NCBI RefSeq assembly: GCF_000718305.1
Contig: NZ_JOFQ01000008.1
Span: 62,001 to 126,000 of the forward strand
Direction of reading: 5' to 3'
Length of the DNA: 64,000 nt
Source: Streptomyces niger
GTDB taxonomy: Bacteria; Actinomycetota; Actinomycetes; Streptomycetales; Streptomycetaceae
Below, piece after piece: positions 9,172 through 19,720 of the stretch (positions are counted from its first letter, which is position 1; each line of letters begins with the position of its first letter). The position numbers and the translations under genes were made by a program. Under the pieces are notes generated by a model. It had not been told where the DNA came from and ran no database searches. It saw only the letters and a program-made list of their open reading frames with translations.

Positions 9172-9456
9172 GCGAATCACTCCCACTGGTACCACTGATC
9201 GTCGGATGAACGGGCACGCGCCGGACATCGTCCGGCACTCCACCCGGTCATCGAATTTACCTGCGAGCACTGACAGCGCTCGCTCACGGGTGCCCTGGAC
9301 AGGCGCCCCGCACAGCTGCTGCACAGCCGAGTCCCCGCCCGCGCGGCCACTTACCCCACGGCCCCGCGCTCCACCCCTACCCGGGTACGACTTGGCTCGA
9401 ACGAGTGCGCCACCGATCACCCCGCTGACCCCGGCCGCTGACTCCCGGCCCGGGCC

Positions 9457-9954
9457 TCACAGCCCGCCCGGCAGTCCGCCCACGCCGTCGTCCTCGTCGT
9501 CGGGACCCTCCTCGTCGTCCTCGTCGTCCCGGTCGGCGAGCACCGGCGACCCGTGGTGCGACCACACCCGCCAGCCGTCCTCCGTGCGCCGGAAGACGTT
9601 GGTGGCCACGACCAGCTGGCCGATCAGCGGCCCCACCGAGCCGTCCTCCTCGGCGGGGCCGCCGCTGAGGATGTTCTCCGTGCAGGTCACGAGCGCGGTG
9701 TCGGCCACCACGTCGATCTCCACGTCGGTGAGGAAGAACTGGATGTACTCGGTGTTCGCCATGATCAGCGCATAGGAGCGCAGCACTTCACTGCGGCCGC
9801 GCAGCACCGGCCAGCCAGGATGCACGACACTGACCTGGCCGTCCAGCCACAGCTCGGACATCGCCTCATGATCACCGCGCTCGATGGCCTCGTAGAAAGC
9901 GGTGTTGGCCTGCTCCACCAGCTCGATGTCCGTACGTGGGCTCAATCCGCTCAC
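9457..9954 (-). CDS. NTF2/SnoaL-like protein of the folate cluster
   Basis: 165 residues. The core (about 10-130) has the cone-shaped NTF2-like pattern: ANTAFYEAIERGDHEAMSELW, then GWPVLRGRSEVLRSY and TNVFRRTEDGWRVWSHHGSP at the end. The C-terminal 25 residues are a strongly acidic tail of Asp/Glu runs ending in Gly. GTG at 9954 has a GGGAGCG ribosome binding site. Proteins of this kind sit between folP and folB in most Streptomyces; a pterin-related enzymatic or binding role is plausible but unproven. Confidence 0.85.
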   Translation of the reverse strand: MSGLSPRTDIELVEQANTAFYEAIERGDHEAMSELWLDGQVSVVHPGWPVLRGRSEVLRSYALIMANTEYIQFFLTDVEIDVVADTALVTCTENILSGGPAEEDGSVGPLIGQLVVATNVFRRTEDGWRVWSHHGSPVLADRDDEDDEEGPDDEDDGVGGLPGGL

Positions 9955-10082
9955 ACCGCTCCCGTCGTGGTCCTCGTGCGTACTACTGGACGTGCGCAGG
10001 CACGCGCACGGATACGTGCCTGCGGCGGGCACCGGAGGCCCCGTGCGCCGCCTGGCTGCCCTGTGCCCTGCCCGGCCCCGTT

Positions 10083-10964
10083 CTACGCCGCGCCGGGAGC
10101 CCCGGAACGCGCGGCCTCCACGGCGCGGGCCACCCGTACCGCGTCGGCGCTCGCCCGTACTTCGTGCACGCGCACCGCCCAGGCGCCCTCGCGCGCCGAC
10201 AGCGCGGTGATCGCCGCCGTCGCCGCGTCCCGCTCCCGGGCCGGCGGCACCGTGGCGGAGGCGCCGGCGCCGGCCAGCACCCGCCCCAGGAACCGCTTCC
10301 GCGAGGCGGCCACCAGCAACGGCCGGCCCAGCTCGTGCAGCCGCTCCAGGCCCGCGACCAGCGCGAGATCGTGCTCGGCCTGCTTGGCGAAGCCCAGCCC
10401 CGGGTCGATCACGATGCGCTCGGGATCGATCCCCCCGGCCACCGCCCGGTCCATGGCGACCCGCAGCTCGGCCACGACCTCGCCGACCACGTCGTCGTAG
10501 ACCGCCCGGTCGTTCATGTCGACGGACTGGCCGCGCCAGTGCATGACCACGAACGGCGCGTTGGCGGCCGCCACCACCGGGATCATCGCCGGGTCGGCGG
10601 CGCCCGCGCTGACGTCGTTGACCAGGCGCGCACCCGCCTGCAGGGCCTGCTCGGCGACGGTGGCCCGCATGGTGTCCACGGAGATCGCGACGCCGGCGGC
10701 GGCCAGCTCCCGTACGACCGGGATCACCCGGCGCAGCTCCTCGGCCTCGTCCACCCGCGCGGCACCGGGCCGGGTCGACTCGCCGCCCACGTCCACCAGG
10801 TCGGCCCCCTGAGCCACCAGGTCCAGGCCGTGCTTGACGGCCAGGTCGGTGTCGAACCAGTCGCCGCCGTCGGAGAACGAGTCAGGGGTCACATTGACCA
10901 CACCCATGACCGCGCACCGGTCCCACTCGGGCAGACCGGCCACCCGGCCACGCAAGGTACTCAT
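10083..10964 (-). CDS. folP: Dihydropteroate synthase
   Basis: 293 residues with the DHPS signatures MGVVNVTPDSFSDGG (about 20-34), DVGGESTRPGA, RLVNDVSAGAAD and IDPGLGFAKQAEHDLAL. It joins 6-hydroxymethyl-dihydropterin pyrophosphate with p-aminobenzoate and is the sulfonamide target. Full family length. It is the first gene of the minus-strand folP-NTF2-folB-folK set; a gap of about 154 nt separates it from the upstream lysyltransferase gene. Confidence 0.96.
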   Translation of the reverse strand: MSTLRGRVAGLPEWDRCAVMGVVNVTPDSFSDGGDWFDTDLAVKHGLDLVAQGADLVDVGGESTRPGAARVDEAEELRRVIPVVRELAAAGVAISVDTMRATVAEQALQAGARLVNDVSAGAADPAMIPVVAAANAPFVVMHWRGQSVDMNDRAVYDDVVGEVVAELRVAMDRAVAGGIDPERIVIDPGLGFAKQAEHDLALVAGLERLHELGRPLLVAASRKRFLGRVLAGAGASATVPPARERDAATAAITALSAREGAWAVRVHEVRASADAVRVARAVEAARSGAPGAA

Positions 10965-11118
10965 ACTTCCAGCCTAGGCGTTGTGGCCGGTCCCCTCGCC
11001 CCGCGCACCCCACGTACCTGGGCGAACGCGGACGTAAGGGCACACGCGTACGTCTGTCTGTGCACCCGGCCGCCCCCATGGCGACCGTTCCCGGACGGCA
11101 CCGCGCCCGCCCGCCGGC

Positions 11119-12966
11119 TCAGGCGGCCCGCTCGACCGACGCGCCGCGCAGCCCCGTGTGCTGGTGCGCACAGGGACGGGCCACCGGCTGCGCGCTCCGC
11201 CGGCGCAGCAGCCGGGGCAGCCCCAGCTGCACGAAGCCCTCGGCCTGCATCGCGGCGAAGCCGATCCGCGGCAGGTCGCGGGTGGCCCGGAAGACCACGA
11301 AGCGCGGCTCCCAGCGGGGCTGGAACTTGGCGTTGAACTTGTACAGCGACTCGATCTGGAACCAGCGCGAGAGGAACACCAGGAGCCCGCGCCAGGTCCG
11401 CAGCACCGGCCCCGCACCCAGCTTCTCGCCGCGGGCCAGCGCCGAGCGGAACATCGCGAAGTTCAGCGACACCCGGGCCACGTCCAGCTTCGGCGCGGCC
11501 TGCAGGGCGGCAACGATCAGCAGCTCGTTCATGCCGGGGTCGGCGCTCCGGTCGCGCCGCATCAGATCCAGCGACATGCCGTCCGTGCCCCACGGCACGA
11601 AGTGCAGCACGGCCTTCAGGTCCCCGTACGGGCCCTCGGCCTCGCCCTCCTCGGGCGCCCGGTGCGCGGTGGCGATCACCGCGTCCCCGTCCCGCTCGTC
11701 GCCGATCCGGCCCAGCGCCATCGAGAAGCCGCGCTCGGTGTCGGTGCCCCGCCAGTCCTCGGCCGCCCGCTGGACCGCCTGGATCTCCTTCTCGGACAGC
11801 TCGGCCACCCGGCGCACCCGGGTCTCGTACCCGTTCCGCTCGATGCGCTTGACCATCTGCCGTACGTTGCGCATCGCGCGCCCGGAGAGCGTGAAGTCCG
11901 CCACGTCGACGATGGCCTCGTCGCCCAGCTCCAGCGCGTCCAGGCCGGTCTCCCGGGTCCAGACCTCGCCGCCGGTCTCGGAACAGCCCATCACCGCCGG
12001 CGTCCAGGAGTGCGCCCTGGCCTCCTCCATGAAGCGCTCGATCGCGCCGGGCCACGCCTCGACGTCCCCGATGGGGTCGCCGCTGGCCAGCATCACGCCG
12101 GAGACGACGCGGTAGCAGACGGCCGCCTTGCCACTCGGCGAGAAGACCGCGCCCTTGTCCCGGCGCAGCGCGAAGTGACCGAGGGAGTCCCGGCGGCCGT
12201 GCTTGGCCAGCAGCCCCCGCAGCCGCTCCTCGTCCTCCTCGGTGAGCCGCGCCACGGGCTGCTCGGGCCGGAAGGCCAGGTACGCGGTGGTGCCCAGCGT
12301 CAGCAGGCCGAGCGCGCCCAGGGAGTAGCCGACGGTGTAGTCGACGTGGTGGGTGTACGCCACCGGGCCTTCGAAGCCGAACAGGCCGACCAGGACGTGC
12401 TGCAGCTCCGCCCAGACCGACGGGTCACCGACGGTGCGGTCCGGATGGGAATTGACGATCACCATGCCCAGCGCGATGCTCACGCCGCCGAGCACGACGA
12501 AGTTCAGCAGCGCCTTCCAGCGGCTGCGCGGGTCCGGCAGCGCGGCGAACTCCCGCCGGTGCCGTACGAGGTAGGCCAGCAGCGCCAGCGAGAGCACCGC
12601 TCCGAAAACGGAGTGGCGGTACACGAACTGCGCCACGGCGCCCAGCGGGAGCAGCGCCACGGCCGCGACCCACGCCCGCCGCTTGCGCCGCTTCAGCCCG
12701 TGCGCCAGCAACAGGAGCAGCAGGCCCACCACGATCGAAGCGGCCGCGGCCAGCGGGCTCACCGCGCCCGGCAGCACCTCCGCCAGCGCATGCATACGGC
12801 TGTGCCGGAAGCGTGGGAACACCCCCGCCGCCACGTTGAGCAGACCGATCAGCGTGCAGGCCGTGCCCACGGCCGTGGGCACCGCTTCCGGGCGCGGCCC
12901 CCGCACCCAGCGTGCGCGACGCCACGCAACCTGTCCGGACTTTTCGCCATCTAGCCTGTCAGACAT
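11119..12966 (-). CDS. Phosphatidylglycerol lysyltransferase-like membrane protein (DUF2156)
   Basis: 615 residues. The N-terminal half has about six membrane helices (residues 35-235), and the C-terminal half (about 265-590) is a double GNAT-like DUF2156 domain with the segments FALRRDKGAVFSPSGKAAV, SGDPIGD and MSLDLMRRD. This is the layout of MprF/LysX aminoacyl-phosphatidylglycerol synthases that transfer lysine from tRNA to lipid and lower net negative envelope charge. No lysyl-tRNA synthetase domain is fused here. ATG 12966 (GGGAAAG upstream) was preferred to the adjoining GTG 12969. Adjacent to folP as in related genomes. Confidence 0.85.
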   Translation of the reverse strand: MSDRLDGEKSGQVAWRRARWVRGPRPEAVPTAVGTACTLIGLLNVAAGVFPRFRHSRMHALAEVLPGAVSPLAAAASIVVGLLLLLLAHGLKRRKRRAWVAAVALLPLGAVAQFVYRHSVFGAVLSLALLAYLVRHRREFAALPDPRSRWKALLNFVVLGGVSIALGMVIVNSHPDRTVGDPSVWAELQHVLVGLFGFEGPVAYTHHVDYTVGYSLGALGLLTLGTTAYLAFRPEQPVARLTEEDEERLRGLLAKHGRRDSLGHFALRRDKGAVFSPSGKAAVCYRVVSGVMLASGDPIGDVEAWPGAIERFMEEARAHSWTPAVMGCSETGGEVWTRETGLDALELGDEAIVDVADFTLSGRAMRNVRQMVKRIERNGYETRVRRVAELSEKEIQAVQRAAEDWRGTDTERGFSMALGRIGDERDGDAVIATAHRAPEEGEAEGPYGDLKAVLHFVPWGTDGMSLDLMRRDRSADPGMNELLIVAALQAAPKLDVARVSLNFAMFRSALARGEKLGAGPVLRTWRGLLVFLSRWFQIESLYKFNAKFQPRWEPRFVVFRATRDLPRIGFAAMQAEGFVQLGLPRLLRRRSAQPVARPCAHQHTGLRGASVERAA

Positions 12967-13122
12967 CACTTTCCCGTCGCCCGCTCCTCAGGTCGCCTGG
13001 TCTTCAGCACGCGGAGCATCAGTCGCCATCAGCTGGACAATTTGCGCCCTGTAGGACGGCGCTTCCGGGCCCCGGGTTCCATCAGGTGGCCGGACCGTCC
13101 GGCCACCCGGCAGGAAGTGGAC

Positions 13123-14220
13123 ATGGACCTCACCAGTAAGACCGTTCTGCTGCTCACCGTGCTGCTCGCGGTGGCACTCTTCGCCGCCACCGTGCTGCTC
13201 TGGCCGCGGCTCGCGCGCCGCACCTGGCGCGCCGTGACGGGCCGGATCGGCCTGCTGCTGGCGACCCAGCTGGCCCTCTTCGCCTCCGTCGGACTCCTGG
13301 TCAACAACGCCTTCGGCTTCTACGCGTCCTGGGCCGACCTGCTCGGCCAGGAGACCGAGACCGGCGTGGTGGTCGACCACTCCACGAACCGCCAGGGCAT
13401 CGAACGGACCGGCCTCCCGCACGACAACCGGCGCGCGGAGGTCGCCGGCCGGCTGGACAAGGTTCTCGTACGGGGCGACGGGACCGGCATCACGAGCCCG
13501 GCGTACGTGTACCTGCCGCCGGAGTACTTCCAGCACCGGTACGCGCAGAAGCGTTTCCCCACGGCCGTCGTCCTCACCGGCTACCCGGGCACGGCCGAGG
13601 CGCTCTACTCCAAGCTGCACTACCCCCAGACGGAACGCCGCCTCGTCGCCAAGGGAAAGATGCAGCCCACGATCCTGGTCATGATGCGCCCCACGGTCGC
13701 CCCGCCCCGCGACACGGAATGCATGGACATACCGAACGGCCCGCAGACCGAAACGTTCTTCACCAAGGAACTCCGCGCGGACATAGCAGCCCACTACCGA
13801 ACCGGCACACAGGCCCGCAACTGGGGCGTCATCGGCGACTCCACCGGCGGCTACTGCGCCCTCAAAATGACCATGCGCCACCCGGAGGCCTTCTCGTCGG
13901 CCGTCGCCCTCTCCGGCTACTACAAGGCCCCGATCGACCCCACCACCGGCGACCTCTTCGCCGGCAACGCCCAGCTCCAGCGCGAGAACGACCTGCTCTG
14001 GCGCCAGCGCCACCTGCCGCCCCCGCCGGTGAACCTGCTGGTCACCACCAGCAAGCAGGGCGAGACCAACTACGCCGACACCACACGCTTCATAAAGCAG
14101 ACCAAGGCCCCCACCCGGGTCTCCTCGATAATCCTCGAAAGCGGCGGCCACAACTTCAACACCTGGCGCCGAGAAATCCCCCCGGCCCTCACCTGGCTGT
14201 CCAGCCACCTGAGCCCCTGA
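13123..14220 (+). CDS. Membrane-anchored esterase of the alpha/beta hydrolase (esterase D-like) family
   Basis: 365 residues. Two N-terminal hydrophobic segments (about 6-27 and 40-62) anchor the protein; the remaining outer domain has the nucleophile elbow GDSTGGYCAL (Ser about residue 248) and a late SGGHNFNTW with the likely catalytic His. The SPAYVYLPPEYF opening resembles putative-esterase proteins related to the antigen 85 fold. ATG 13123 follows GGAAGTG; longer upstream starts lack this. Transcribed divergently from the lysyltransferase gene over about 156 nt. Substrate unknown; a cell-wall or lipid ester is a reasonable guess given membrane anchoring. Confidence 0.85.
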   Translation: MDLTSKTVLLLTVLLAVALFAATVLLWPRLARRTWRAVTGRIGLLLATQLALFASVGLLVNNAFGFYASWADLLGQETETGVVVDHSTNRQGIERTGLPHDNRRAEVAGRLDKVLVRGDGTGITSPAYVYLPPEYFQHRYAQKRFPTAVVLTGYPGTAEALYSKLHYPQTERRLVAKGKMQPTILVMMRPTVAPPRDTECMDIPNGPQTETFFTKELRADIAAHYRTGTQARNWGVIGDSTGGYCALKMTMRHPEAFSSAVALSGYYKAPIDPTTGDLFAGNAQLQRENDLLWRQRHLPPPPVNLLVTTSKQGETNYADTTRFIKQTKAPTRVSSIILESGGHNFNTWRREIPPALTWLSSHLSP

Positions 14221-14371
14221 ACCACGAGCTCGGCCCCCACCGACCCGTCTTTTCACCCACCACCGACGGGAGGGGGCGGGCACCGTGACGTCAAAGCCCC
14301 GCGCAGCGGCAACGCCCGCCGCAGGCGAAACGGCGCGGCACCCGGGGACGGCGGACGACTTTCGGGCCTCC

Positions 14372-15001
14372 TCACGACGGGGAGGACACCAGATGACCGT
14401 TGACCAGAAAGGTGGGATACGGATCCAGGCGGTAGGCATACACCGTGTACGGCTTTGCGCCGTGCGCCACGACCCGCGCGTCCCACCGCCCGAGCCGGTG
14501 GCCGTCGCCGTCGCAGTAGCCGTCGAGGAATCCCTCGAAGGTCGCCATATCGCGCAGCACGACGCGCGGAAAACGCTGCCGCATGCGGTGCGCGTCGCCG
14601 CCCACGTACTGCCGCCGCCAGGTACGAGGAGACGACCCGCACCCGGAAGCCGGGCAGATCACGCCCCAGATAGCCGGACGGCCGGGAGATCCGCTCGATC
14701 CGCGGATCCAGACCCGTGGCCGCGCAGAGGCAGGTGGCGTAGTTCGTGGCGAAGAGTTCCTCGTTCACGACAAGCGACACGTAGTTTCTGCCGACCGTAC
14801 CGTCCGCACACGTGGCGCCGATCACATAGCCGAGATCGTACCCAGGGACGATTTTTTGGCCATCGAGACGCCGGTCACCGTGGTCCGGACCGTTCTTCGC
14901 CCGTCGAGCGTCCAGAGTTCCTCGCCCGCGCGGATGCTCCCCGCCCGGCGACGACCCCCGACCGCATTGACCATCTGCTTGCTCGGCAGCCCACCCCGCA
15001 C
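14372..15001 (-). pseudogene. Decayed LAGLIDADG homing endonuclease/Hint-like gene, two frameshifts
   Basis: Three successive minus-strand frames read as one protein. Segment 1 begins at GTG 15001 after AGGGGGAG and reads GLPSKQMVNAVGG..AGSIRAGEELWTLDG, like the first block of an intein/Hint domain. At an A6 run (14852-14857) the frame changes to segment 2, containing DLGYVIGATCADGTVGRN, a LAGLIDADG-type motif. Near 14611-14620 it changes again to segment 3, containing FEGFLDGYCDGDGH, a second LAGLIDADG-type motif, and ending TFLVNGHLVSSPS, like a Hint C-terminus but lacking the final His-Asn. The Hint block with T..H is missing. It sits immediately after the folE terminator. The frameshifts could be real decay or sequencing errors at homopolymers. 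Confidence 0.65.
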
Positions 15002-15010
15002 TGTGCTCCC

Positions 15011-15041
15011 CCTTGCTCAGTGGCCTTCCCACTGAGCAAGG
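15011..15041 (-). terminator. folE terminator hairpin
   Basis: A perfect 13-bp stem (CCTTGCTCAGTGG and complement) with a 5-nt loop lies 29 nt beyond the folE stop. Confidence 0.8.
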
Positions 15042-15069
15042 ACGCTACGGTCTGCCACTGACAGTCCGG

Positions 15070-15675
15070 CTATCGAGCCAGTATCAGGCTCATCGCCTCG
15101 GACCGGGTCGTGGCATCGCGCAGCTGGCCCCGTACGGCCGAGGTGGTCGTCTTGGCGCCCGGCTTGCGGATTCCCCGTACCGACATGCACATGTGCTCGG
15201 CCTCGATGACGACGATCGCACCGCGTGCTTCGAGGATGCGCATCAAGGAGTCCGCGATCTGCGTGGTGAGTCGCTCCTGCACCTGCGGGCGGCGGGCGTA
15301 GACCTCGACCAGGCGGGCGAGCTTCGACAGCCCCGTGATCTTCCCGCTGTCGGCCGGGATGTACCCGACGTGCGCCACGCCATGGAATGGCAGAAGATGA
15401 TGTTCGCAGAGCGAGACGATCTCGATGTCCTTGACGAGGACCATCTCGTCGTGCCCGAGATCGAAGGTCGTGGTGAGGACATCCTCCGGCTCCTGTCGGA
15501 GACCGGCCAGGATCTCCTTGTACGCCCGCGCCACCCGCGCCGGCGTTTCCAGAAGGCCTTCGCGGTCCGGGTCCTCTCCGACCGCGATCAGGAGTTCGCG
15601 CACGGCGTTCTCGGCGCGCTTCTCGTCGAACTCGCCGATCTTGCCGTCGCCGTCCAGGCTCACCGGGTCGGTCAT
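15070..15675 (-). CDS. folE: GTP cyclohydrolase I
   Basis: 201 residues with the type IA signatures [18 protein letters not shown] (zinc Cys and catalytic His, about 89-106), [20 protein letters not shown] and [19 protein letters not shown], the last carrying the third zinc ligand Cys. It makes dihydroneopterin triphosphate, the entry step of folate synthesis. Its usual folate partners are about 4 kb downstream on the same strand, separated by the endonuclease remnant, the esterase and the lysyltransferase. It follows ftsH with a strong terminator between, so it has its own promoter. Confidence 0.96.
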   Translation of the reverse strand: MTDPVSLDGDGKIGEFDEKRAENAVRELLIAVGEDPDREGLLETPARVARAYKEILAGLRQEPEDVLTTTFDLGHDEMVLVKDIEIVSLCEHHLLPFHGVAHVGYIPADSGKITGLSKLARLVEVYARRPQVQERLTTQIADSLMRILEARGAIVVIEAEHMCMSVRGIRKPGAKTTTSAVRGQLRDATTRSEAMSLILAR

Positions 15676-15713
15676 CTCGTGCCTCGTTCCTTCTCCATTC
15701 CGCTACGAACGCG

Positions 15714-15757
15714 GAATGCCGCGCCCCCCAGGCTAGAACCTGGGGGGCGCGGCATTC
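15714..15757 (-). terminator. ftsH terminator hairpin
   Basis: A perfect 19-bp stem with loop CTAGAA lies about 40 nt past the ftsH stop. Confidence 0.85.
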
Positions 15758-15797
15758 ATTCCGGGGCCGGTGTGGCGGCCGGCGAGCCGGTCGGCCG

Positions 15798-17819
15798 TCA
15801 GGCCTCGCTGCTGCCGCTGCCGGAGTCCTCCGGGAGCTCGGTCTTCTCCGTCGAGACGGTCGGCGTCACGGACGTCGCGCCGTTGGCCGCCGCCAGCTCC
15901 TTCGGTGCGAGCACCGGCGGGCGGGTGGACGGCGTACGCCGTGAGGAGCCGGTCCACGCGGGGCGGGACGGGCGCTTCACGATGTGCTTGAAGATCTCGG
16001 CGATCTCCTCCTTGCCCAAGGTCTCCTTCTCCAGGAGGGCCAGGACGAGGTTGTCGAGGACGTCGCGGTTCTCGACCAGGATCTCCCACGCCTCGTTGTG
16101 CGCGGTCTCGATGAGCTTCTTGACCTCTTCGTCGACCAGCGCGGCGACCTCTTCGGAGTAGTCGCGCTGGTGGGACATCTCGCGGCCGAGGAAAGGCTCA
16201 CCGTTGTCCGAGCCGAACTTGATCGCGCCGAGCCGCTCGGTCATGCCGTACTGCGTGACCATCGCGCGGGCCGTGGCGGTCGCCTTCTCGATGTCGTTCG
16301 CCGCGCCCGTCGTCGGGTCGTGGAAGACCAGCTCCTCCGCCGCGCGGCCGCCCAGCATGTACGCCAGCTGGTCGAGCATTTCATTGCGCGTGGTGGAGTA
16401 CTTGTCCTCGTCCGGGAGCACCATCGTGTAGCCGAGGGCACGGCCGCGGGACAGGATCGTGATCTTGTGGACCGGATCGGAGTTCGGGGAGGCCGCCGCG
16501 ACCAGGGCGTGTCCGCCCTCGTGGTACGCGGTGATCTTCTTTTCCTTGTCCGACATGATCCGAGTCCGCTTCTGCGGCCCCGCCACGACCCGGTCGATCG
16601 CCTCGTCCAGGAAGTGGTTGTCGATCAGCTTCTTGTCGCTGCGGGCGGTGAGCAGCGCGGCCTCGTTGAGGACGTTGCTCAGGTCCGCGCCCGTGAAGCC
16701 CGGCGTACGACGGGCGACCGCGCCGAGGTCGACGTCGGGCGCGACCGGCTTGCCCTTCTGGTGGACCTTGAGGATCTCCAGACGGCCCTGCATGTCGGGG
16801 CGGTCGACGGCGATCTGCCGGTCGAAGCGGCCCGGGCGCAGCAGCGCCGGGTCGAGGATGTCGGGCCGGTTCGTGGCGGCGATCAGGATGACGCCGCCCT
16901 TCACGTCGAAGCCGTCCATCTCGACGAGCAGCTGGTTCAGCGTCTGCTCGCGCTCGTCGTGGCCACCGCCCAGGCCCGCACCGCGGTGCCGGCCGACGGC
17001 GTCGATCTCGTCGACGAAGACGATCGCCGGGGCGTTCGCCTTGGCCTGCTCGAAGAGGTCACGGACGCGCGAGGCGCCGACACCCACGAACATCTCGACG
17101 AAGTCGGAGCCGGAGATCGAGTAGAAGGGCACGCCCGCCTCGCCCGCGACGGCGCGCGCGAGGAGCGTCTTGCCCGTACCGGGCGGGCCGTACAGCAGCA
17201 CGCCCTTGGGGATCTTGGCACCTACGGCCTGGAACTTCGCCGGCTCCTGCAGGAACTCCTTGATCTCGTGGAGCTCCTCGACGGCCTCGTCCGACCCGGC
17301 GACGTCCGAGAACGTCGTCTTCGGGGTGTCCTTGGTGATGAGCTTCGCCTTGGACTTGCCGAAGTTCATGACCCGGGAGCCGCCGCCCTGCATCTGATTC
17401 ATCAGGAACAGGAAGACGACGACGATCAGCACGAACGGCAGCAGCGAGAGCAGCATGCCCACGAAGGGGCTCTGCTTCTGCGGCGAGACGGTGTACCCGT
17501 CCTTGATGTCGCCCGTCTGGTACTTGGCCTGCAGGGTCTTGGCGAGCTCGACGCCCTGGTCGCCGATGTAGCTCGACTGGATCTTGTCGGAGCCCTCGAC
17601 CTTGTTGCTGCCGGAGAGCTCGACCTTGATCTTCATTTCGTCGCCGGTGGTCAGCTCGGCGGACTTGACCTTGTTGTCCGTGATCGCCTTGACGACCTGA
17701 CCGGTGTCCACCGTCTTGTAGCCGCCGGACGAACTGACGACCTGCATCAACACGACCACGGCGAGGACGGCCAGCACGATCCACATGACCGGCCCACGGA
17801 AGTATCGCTTCACGTCCAT
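15798..17819 (-). CDS. ftsH: ATP-dependent zinc metalloprotease FtsH
   Basis: 673 residues: two membrane helices (about 12-30 and 120-141) flanking an extracytoplasmic loop, AAA ATPase with Walker A GPPGTGKT (211-218), Walker B IVFVDE (266-271) and SRH region near 317-336, then the M41 protease with zinc motif HEGGH (433-437). It degrades misfolded membrane and short-lived cytosolic proteins as a hexamer. The C-terminal ~60 residues are Ser/Thr/Pro-rich and variable. The neighbours hpt, tilS upstream and folE downstream are the standard actinomycete arrangement. Confidence 0.97.
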   Translation of the reverse strand: MDVKRYFRGPVMWIVLAVLAVVVLMQVVSSSGGYKTVDTGQVVKAITDNKVKSAELTTGDEMKIKVELSGSNKVEGSDKIQSSYIGDQGVELAKTLQAKYQTGDIKDGYTVSPQKQSPFVGMLLSLLPFVLIVVVFLFLMNQMQGGGSRVMNFGKSKAKLITKDTPKTTFSDVAGSDEAVEELHEIKEFLQEPAKFQAVGAKIPKGVLLYGPPGTGKTLLARAVAGEAGVPFYSISGSDFVEMFVGVGASRVRDLFEQAKANAPAIVFVDEIDAVGRHRGAGLGGGHDEREQTLNQLLVEMDGFDVKGGVILIAATNRPDILDPALLRPGRFDRQIAVDRPDMQGRLEILKVHQKGKPVAPDVDLGAVARRTPGFTGADLSNVLNEAALLTARSDKKLIDNHFLDEAIDRVVAGPQKRTRIMSDKEKKITAYHEGGHALVAAASPNSDPVHKITILSRGRALGYTMVLPDEDKYSTTRNEMLDQLAYMLGGRAAEELVFHDPTTGAANDIEKATATARAMVTQYGMTERLGAIKFGSDNGEPFLGREMSHQRDYSEEVAALVDEEVKKLIETAHNEAWEILVENRDVLDNLVLALLEKETLGKEEIAEIFKHIVKRPSRPAWTGSSRRTPSTRPPVLAPKELAAANGATSVTPTVSTEKTELPEDSGSGSSEA

Positions 17820-18089
17820 CCATACGGAGCCCTAAAGGCCCCGTCCCTCCTGCCACAGTGAGGCACTCCAGCCCTCGGGGAGGTCTGGTCGTGCGTACGG
17901 TGTATTACTGGCCCGAAAAAGACTGACCTTCGGACGGTACCCCAGCATTGTCACCCGACGCCGCTGCCCGTGGTGAACAATGCGTCCGGGATTCCGTCCT
18001 CCCTGCTCCAACGGCGGGAGGCCGCAAAGGGTTCCCGCCGTCCGGCGCGAGCGGCTTTCCGGGCCCTGTCCGCCGCTGCCGACGGGGCG

Positions 18090-18653
18090 TCAGCCGCCGT
18101 AGACGTGCGGCGCGAGCGTACCGACGAACGGCAGGTTGCGGTACTTCTCGGCGAAGTCCAGGCCGTAACCCACGACGAATTCGTTGGGGATGTCGAAGCC
18201 GATCCACTTCACGTCGATGTCGACCTTCGCGGCGTCCGGCTTGCGCAGCAGCGTGCAGACCTCCAGCGAGGCCGGCTCGCGCGAGCCGAGGTTCGACAGC
18301 AGCCAGGACAGCGTCAGGCCGGAGTCGATGATGTCCTCGACGATCAGGACGTGCTTGCCCTTGATGTCGGTGTCCAGGTCCTTGAGGATCCGGACCACGC
18401 CCGAGGACTGGGTGCCCGCGCCGTACGACGACACGGCCATCCAGTCCATCGTGACGGGGGTGGACAGCGCACGCGCCAGGTCCGCCATCACCATCACGGC
18501 GCCCTTCAGGACGCCGACGATGAGCAGCTCCTTGCCCGCGTACTCCGCGTCGATCTTCGCGGCCAGCTCGGCCAGCTTCGCGTCGATCTCTTCTTTGGTG
18601 ATGAGCACCGACTGAAGGTCGGAACCCATGTCCTTGTCGTCCACCCGTGCCAC
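18090..18653 (-). CDS. hpt: Hypoxanthine phosphoribosyltransferase
   Basis: About 187 residues. The PRPP-binding loop [18 protein letters not shown] and the N-terminal [16 protein letters not shown] segment identify the purine-salvage enzyme that makes IMP/GMP from hypoxanthine/guanine. Start is uncertain: GTG 18653 ([12 protein letters not shown]) is given; GTG 18644 and ATG 18629 are in-frame alternatives, none with a strong ribosome binding site. Follows tilS by 53 nt, probably in one transcript, and precedes ftsH with a 270-nt gap that should hold an ftsH promoter. Confidence 0.94.
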   Translation of the reverse strand: MARVDDKDMGSDLQSVLITKEEIDAKLAELAAKIDAEYAGKELLIVGVLKGAVMVMADLARALSTPVTMDWMAVSSYGAGTQSSGVVRILKDLDTDIKGKHVLIVEDIIDSGLTLSWLLSNLGSREPASLEVCTLLRKPDAAKVDIDVKWIGFDIPNEFVVGYGLDFAEKYRNLPFVGTLAPHVYGG

Positions 18654-18706
18654 TCTCGCTCGGTTCGGTGTCATGTGACTCGTCCGGCCGGGCGGTCCCG
18701 CGCGGC

Positions 18707-19720
18707 TCAGCCCTGCCGGATGACCAGTTTGCCACCCTGCCGTCGCACACCCACCAGCCCGGGGAGGTCGATCGCTCCCTGGCCGCGCCAGGCGGTGATC
18801 AGCCGGTCGACTTCCTCGACGTGCCGGGCGAAGAGCGAACCTGCAGGTGAACCGGCGCGCAGCAGGGCTCGGCGGAGCACTCGGCGGCGGACCGCGGCGG
18901 GCAGTGCGTAGAGCGCGGCGACGTCCAGCGCGCCGGTGGCATCGGCCACGCCGCGCTCGGCCTCCGTGGCCCAGGAGTCCAGCGCGTCGGCATCGTCGCG
19001 GGAGAGCTGGGCCGTCCGGGCGAGGGCTTCGACGACGCCCTTGCCGAGGGCCTTCTCCAGGGCGGGCAGGCCCTCGTGGCGGAGTCGGGAGCGGGTGTAC
19101 GAGGGGTCCGTGTTGTGCGGGTCGACCCATACGGGCAGCGACTGGATCAGACAGGCCTTGCGGGCGGTCTGCCGGTCGATGCCGAGGAACGGGCGGCGGT
19201 ACCGGCCGTCGGCGCCGGAGACGGCGGCCATGCCGGACAGCGAGCGGGTCCCGGAGCCGCGGGCGAGGCCGAGGAGCACGGTCTCGGCCTGGTCGTCGCG
19301 GGTGTGGCCGAGGAGGACGGCGTCCGCGCCGTACCGCCGGGCGGCGTCGTCCAGGGCGGCGTACCGGGCGTCGCGGGCGGCCGCTTCGGGGCCGCCGTCC
19401 CTGCCCACCTCGACGGTGACGGCCTCGACAGGGTCCAGCCGGAGCGCCTGCATCCGGAGGACGACCTCGGCGGCCCGGGTGTCGGAGCCGTCCTGGAGGC
19501 CGTGGTCGACCGTGACGCCGCCCGCGCGGACACCGAGGCGCGGGGCTTCGAAGGCGAGCGCGGAGGCGAGCGCCATGGAGTCTGCGCCGCCGGAACAGGC
19601 GGCGAGCACCAGAGGTGGCGGGGCGTCAGGGCCGGACCGCCGGTTGTGGGACGTCAGGACGTCGTGGAGTACGCGGCGGACCGCCAGGCGTATTGCGGCG
19701 ACCGCTGGATGGGGACCCAT
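18707..19720 (-). CDS. tilS: tRNA(Ile)-lysidine synthetase
   Basis: 337 residues. PP-loop motif SGGADS (about 43-48) and downstream [21 protein letters not shown] are diagnostic. It converts the wobble cytidine of the CAU isoleucine tRNA to lysidine, changing codon reading from AUG to AUA. ATG 19720 was chosen since the family starts near there and upstream codons look non-coding. Length fits the short actinobacterial form with one extra C-terminal domain. Confidence 0.95.
   Translation of the reverse strand: MGPHPAVAAIRLAVRRVLHDVLTSHNRRSGPDAPPPLVLAACSGGADSMALASALAFEAPRLGVRAGGVTVDHGLQDGSDTRAAEVVLRMQALRLDPVEAVTVEVGRDGGPEAAARDARYAALDDAARRYGADAVLLGHTRDDQAETVLLGLARGSGTRSLSGMAAVSGADGRYRRPFLGIDRQTARKACLIQSLPVWVDPHNTDPSYTRSRLRHEGLPALEKALGKGVVEALARTAQLSRDDADALDSWATEAERGVADATGALDVAALYALPAAVRRRVLRRALLRAGSPAGSLFARHVEEVDRLITAWRGQGAIDLPGLVGVRRQGGKLVIRQG

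Noticed and set aside
10961..12055. Minus-strand frame inside the lysyltransferase gene
   Set aside because: Overlaps the clear DUF2156 protein in another frame and has only low-complexity Arg/Gly/Ala composition.
14253..14371. Extension of the homing-endonuclease segment 2 frame
   Set aside because: Only the motif-bearing part reads like a protein; the frame after about 14610 is noise because the real continuation is in another frame.
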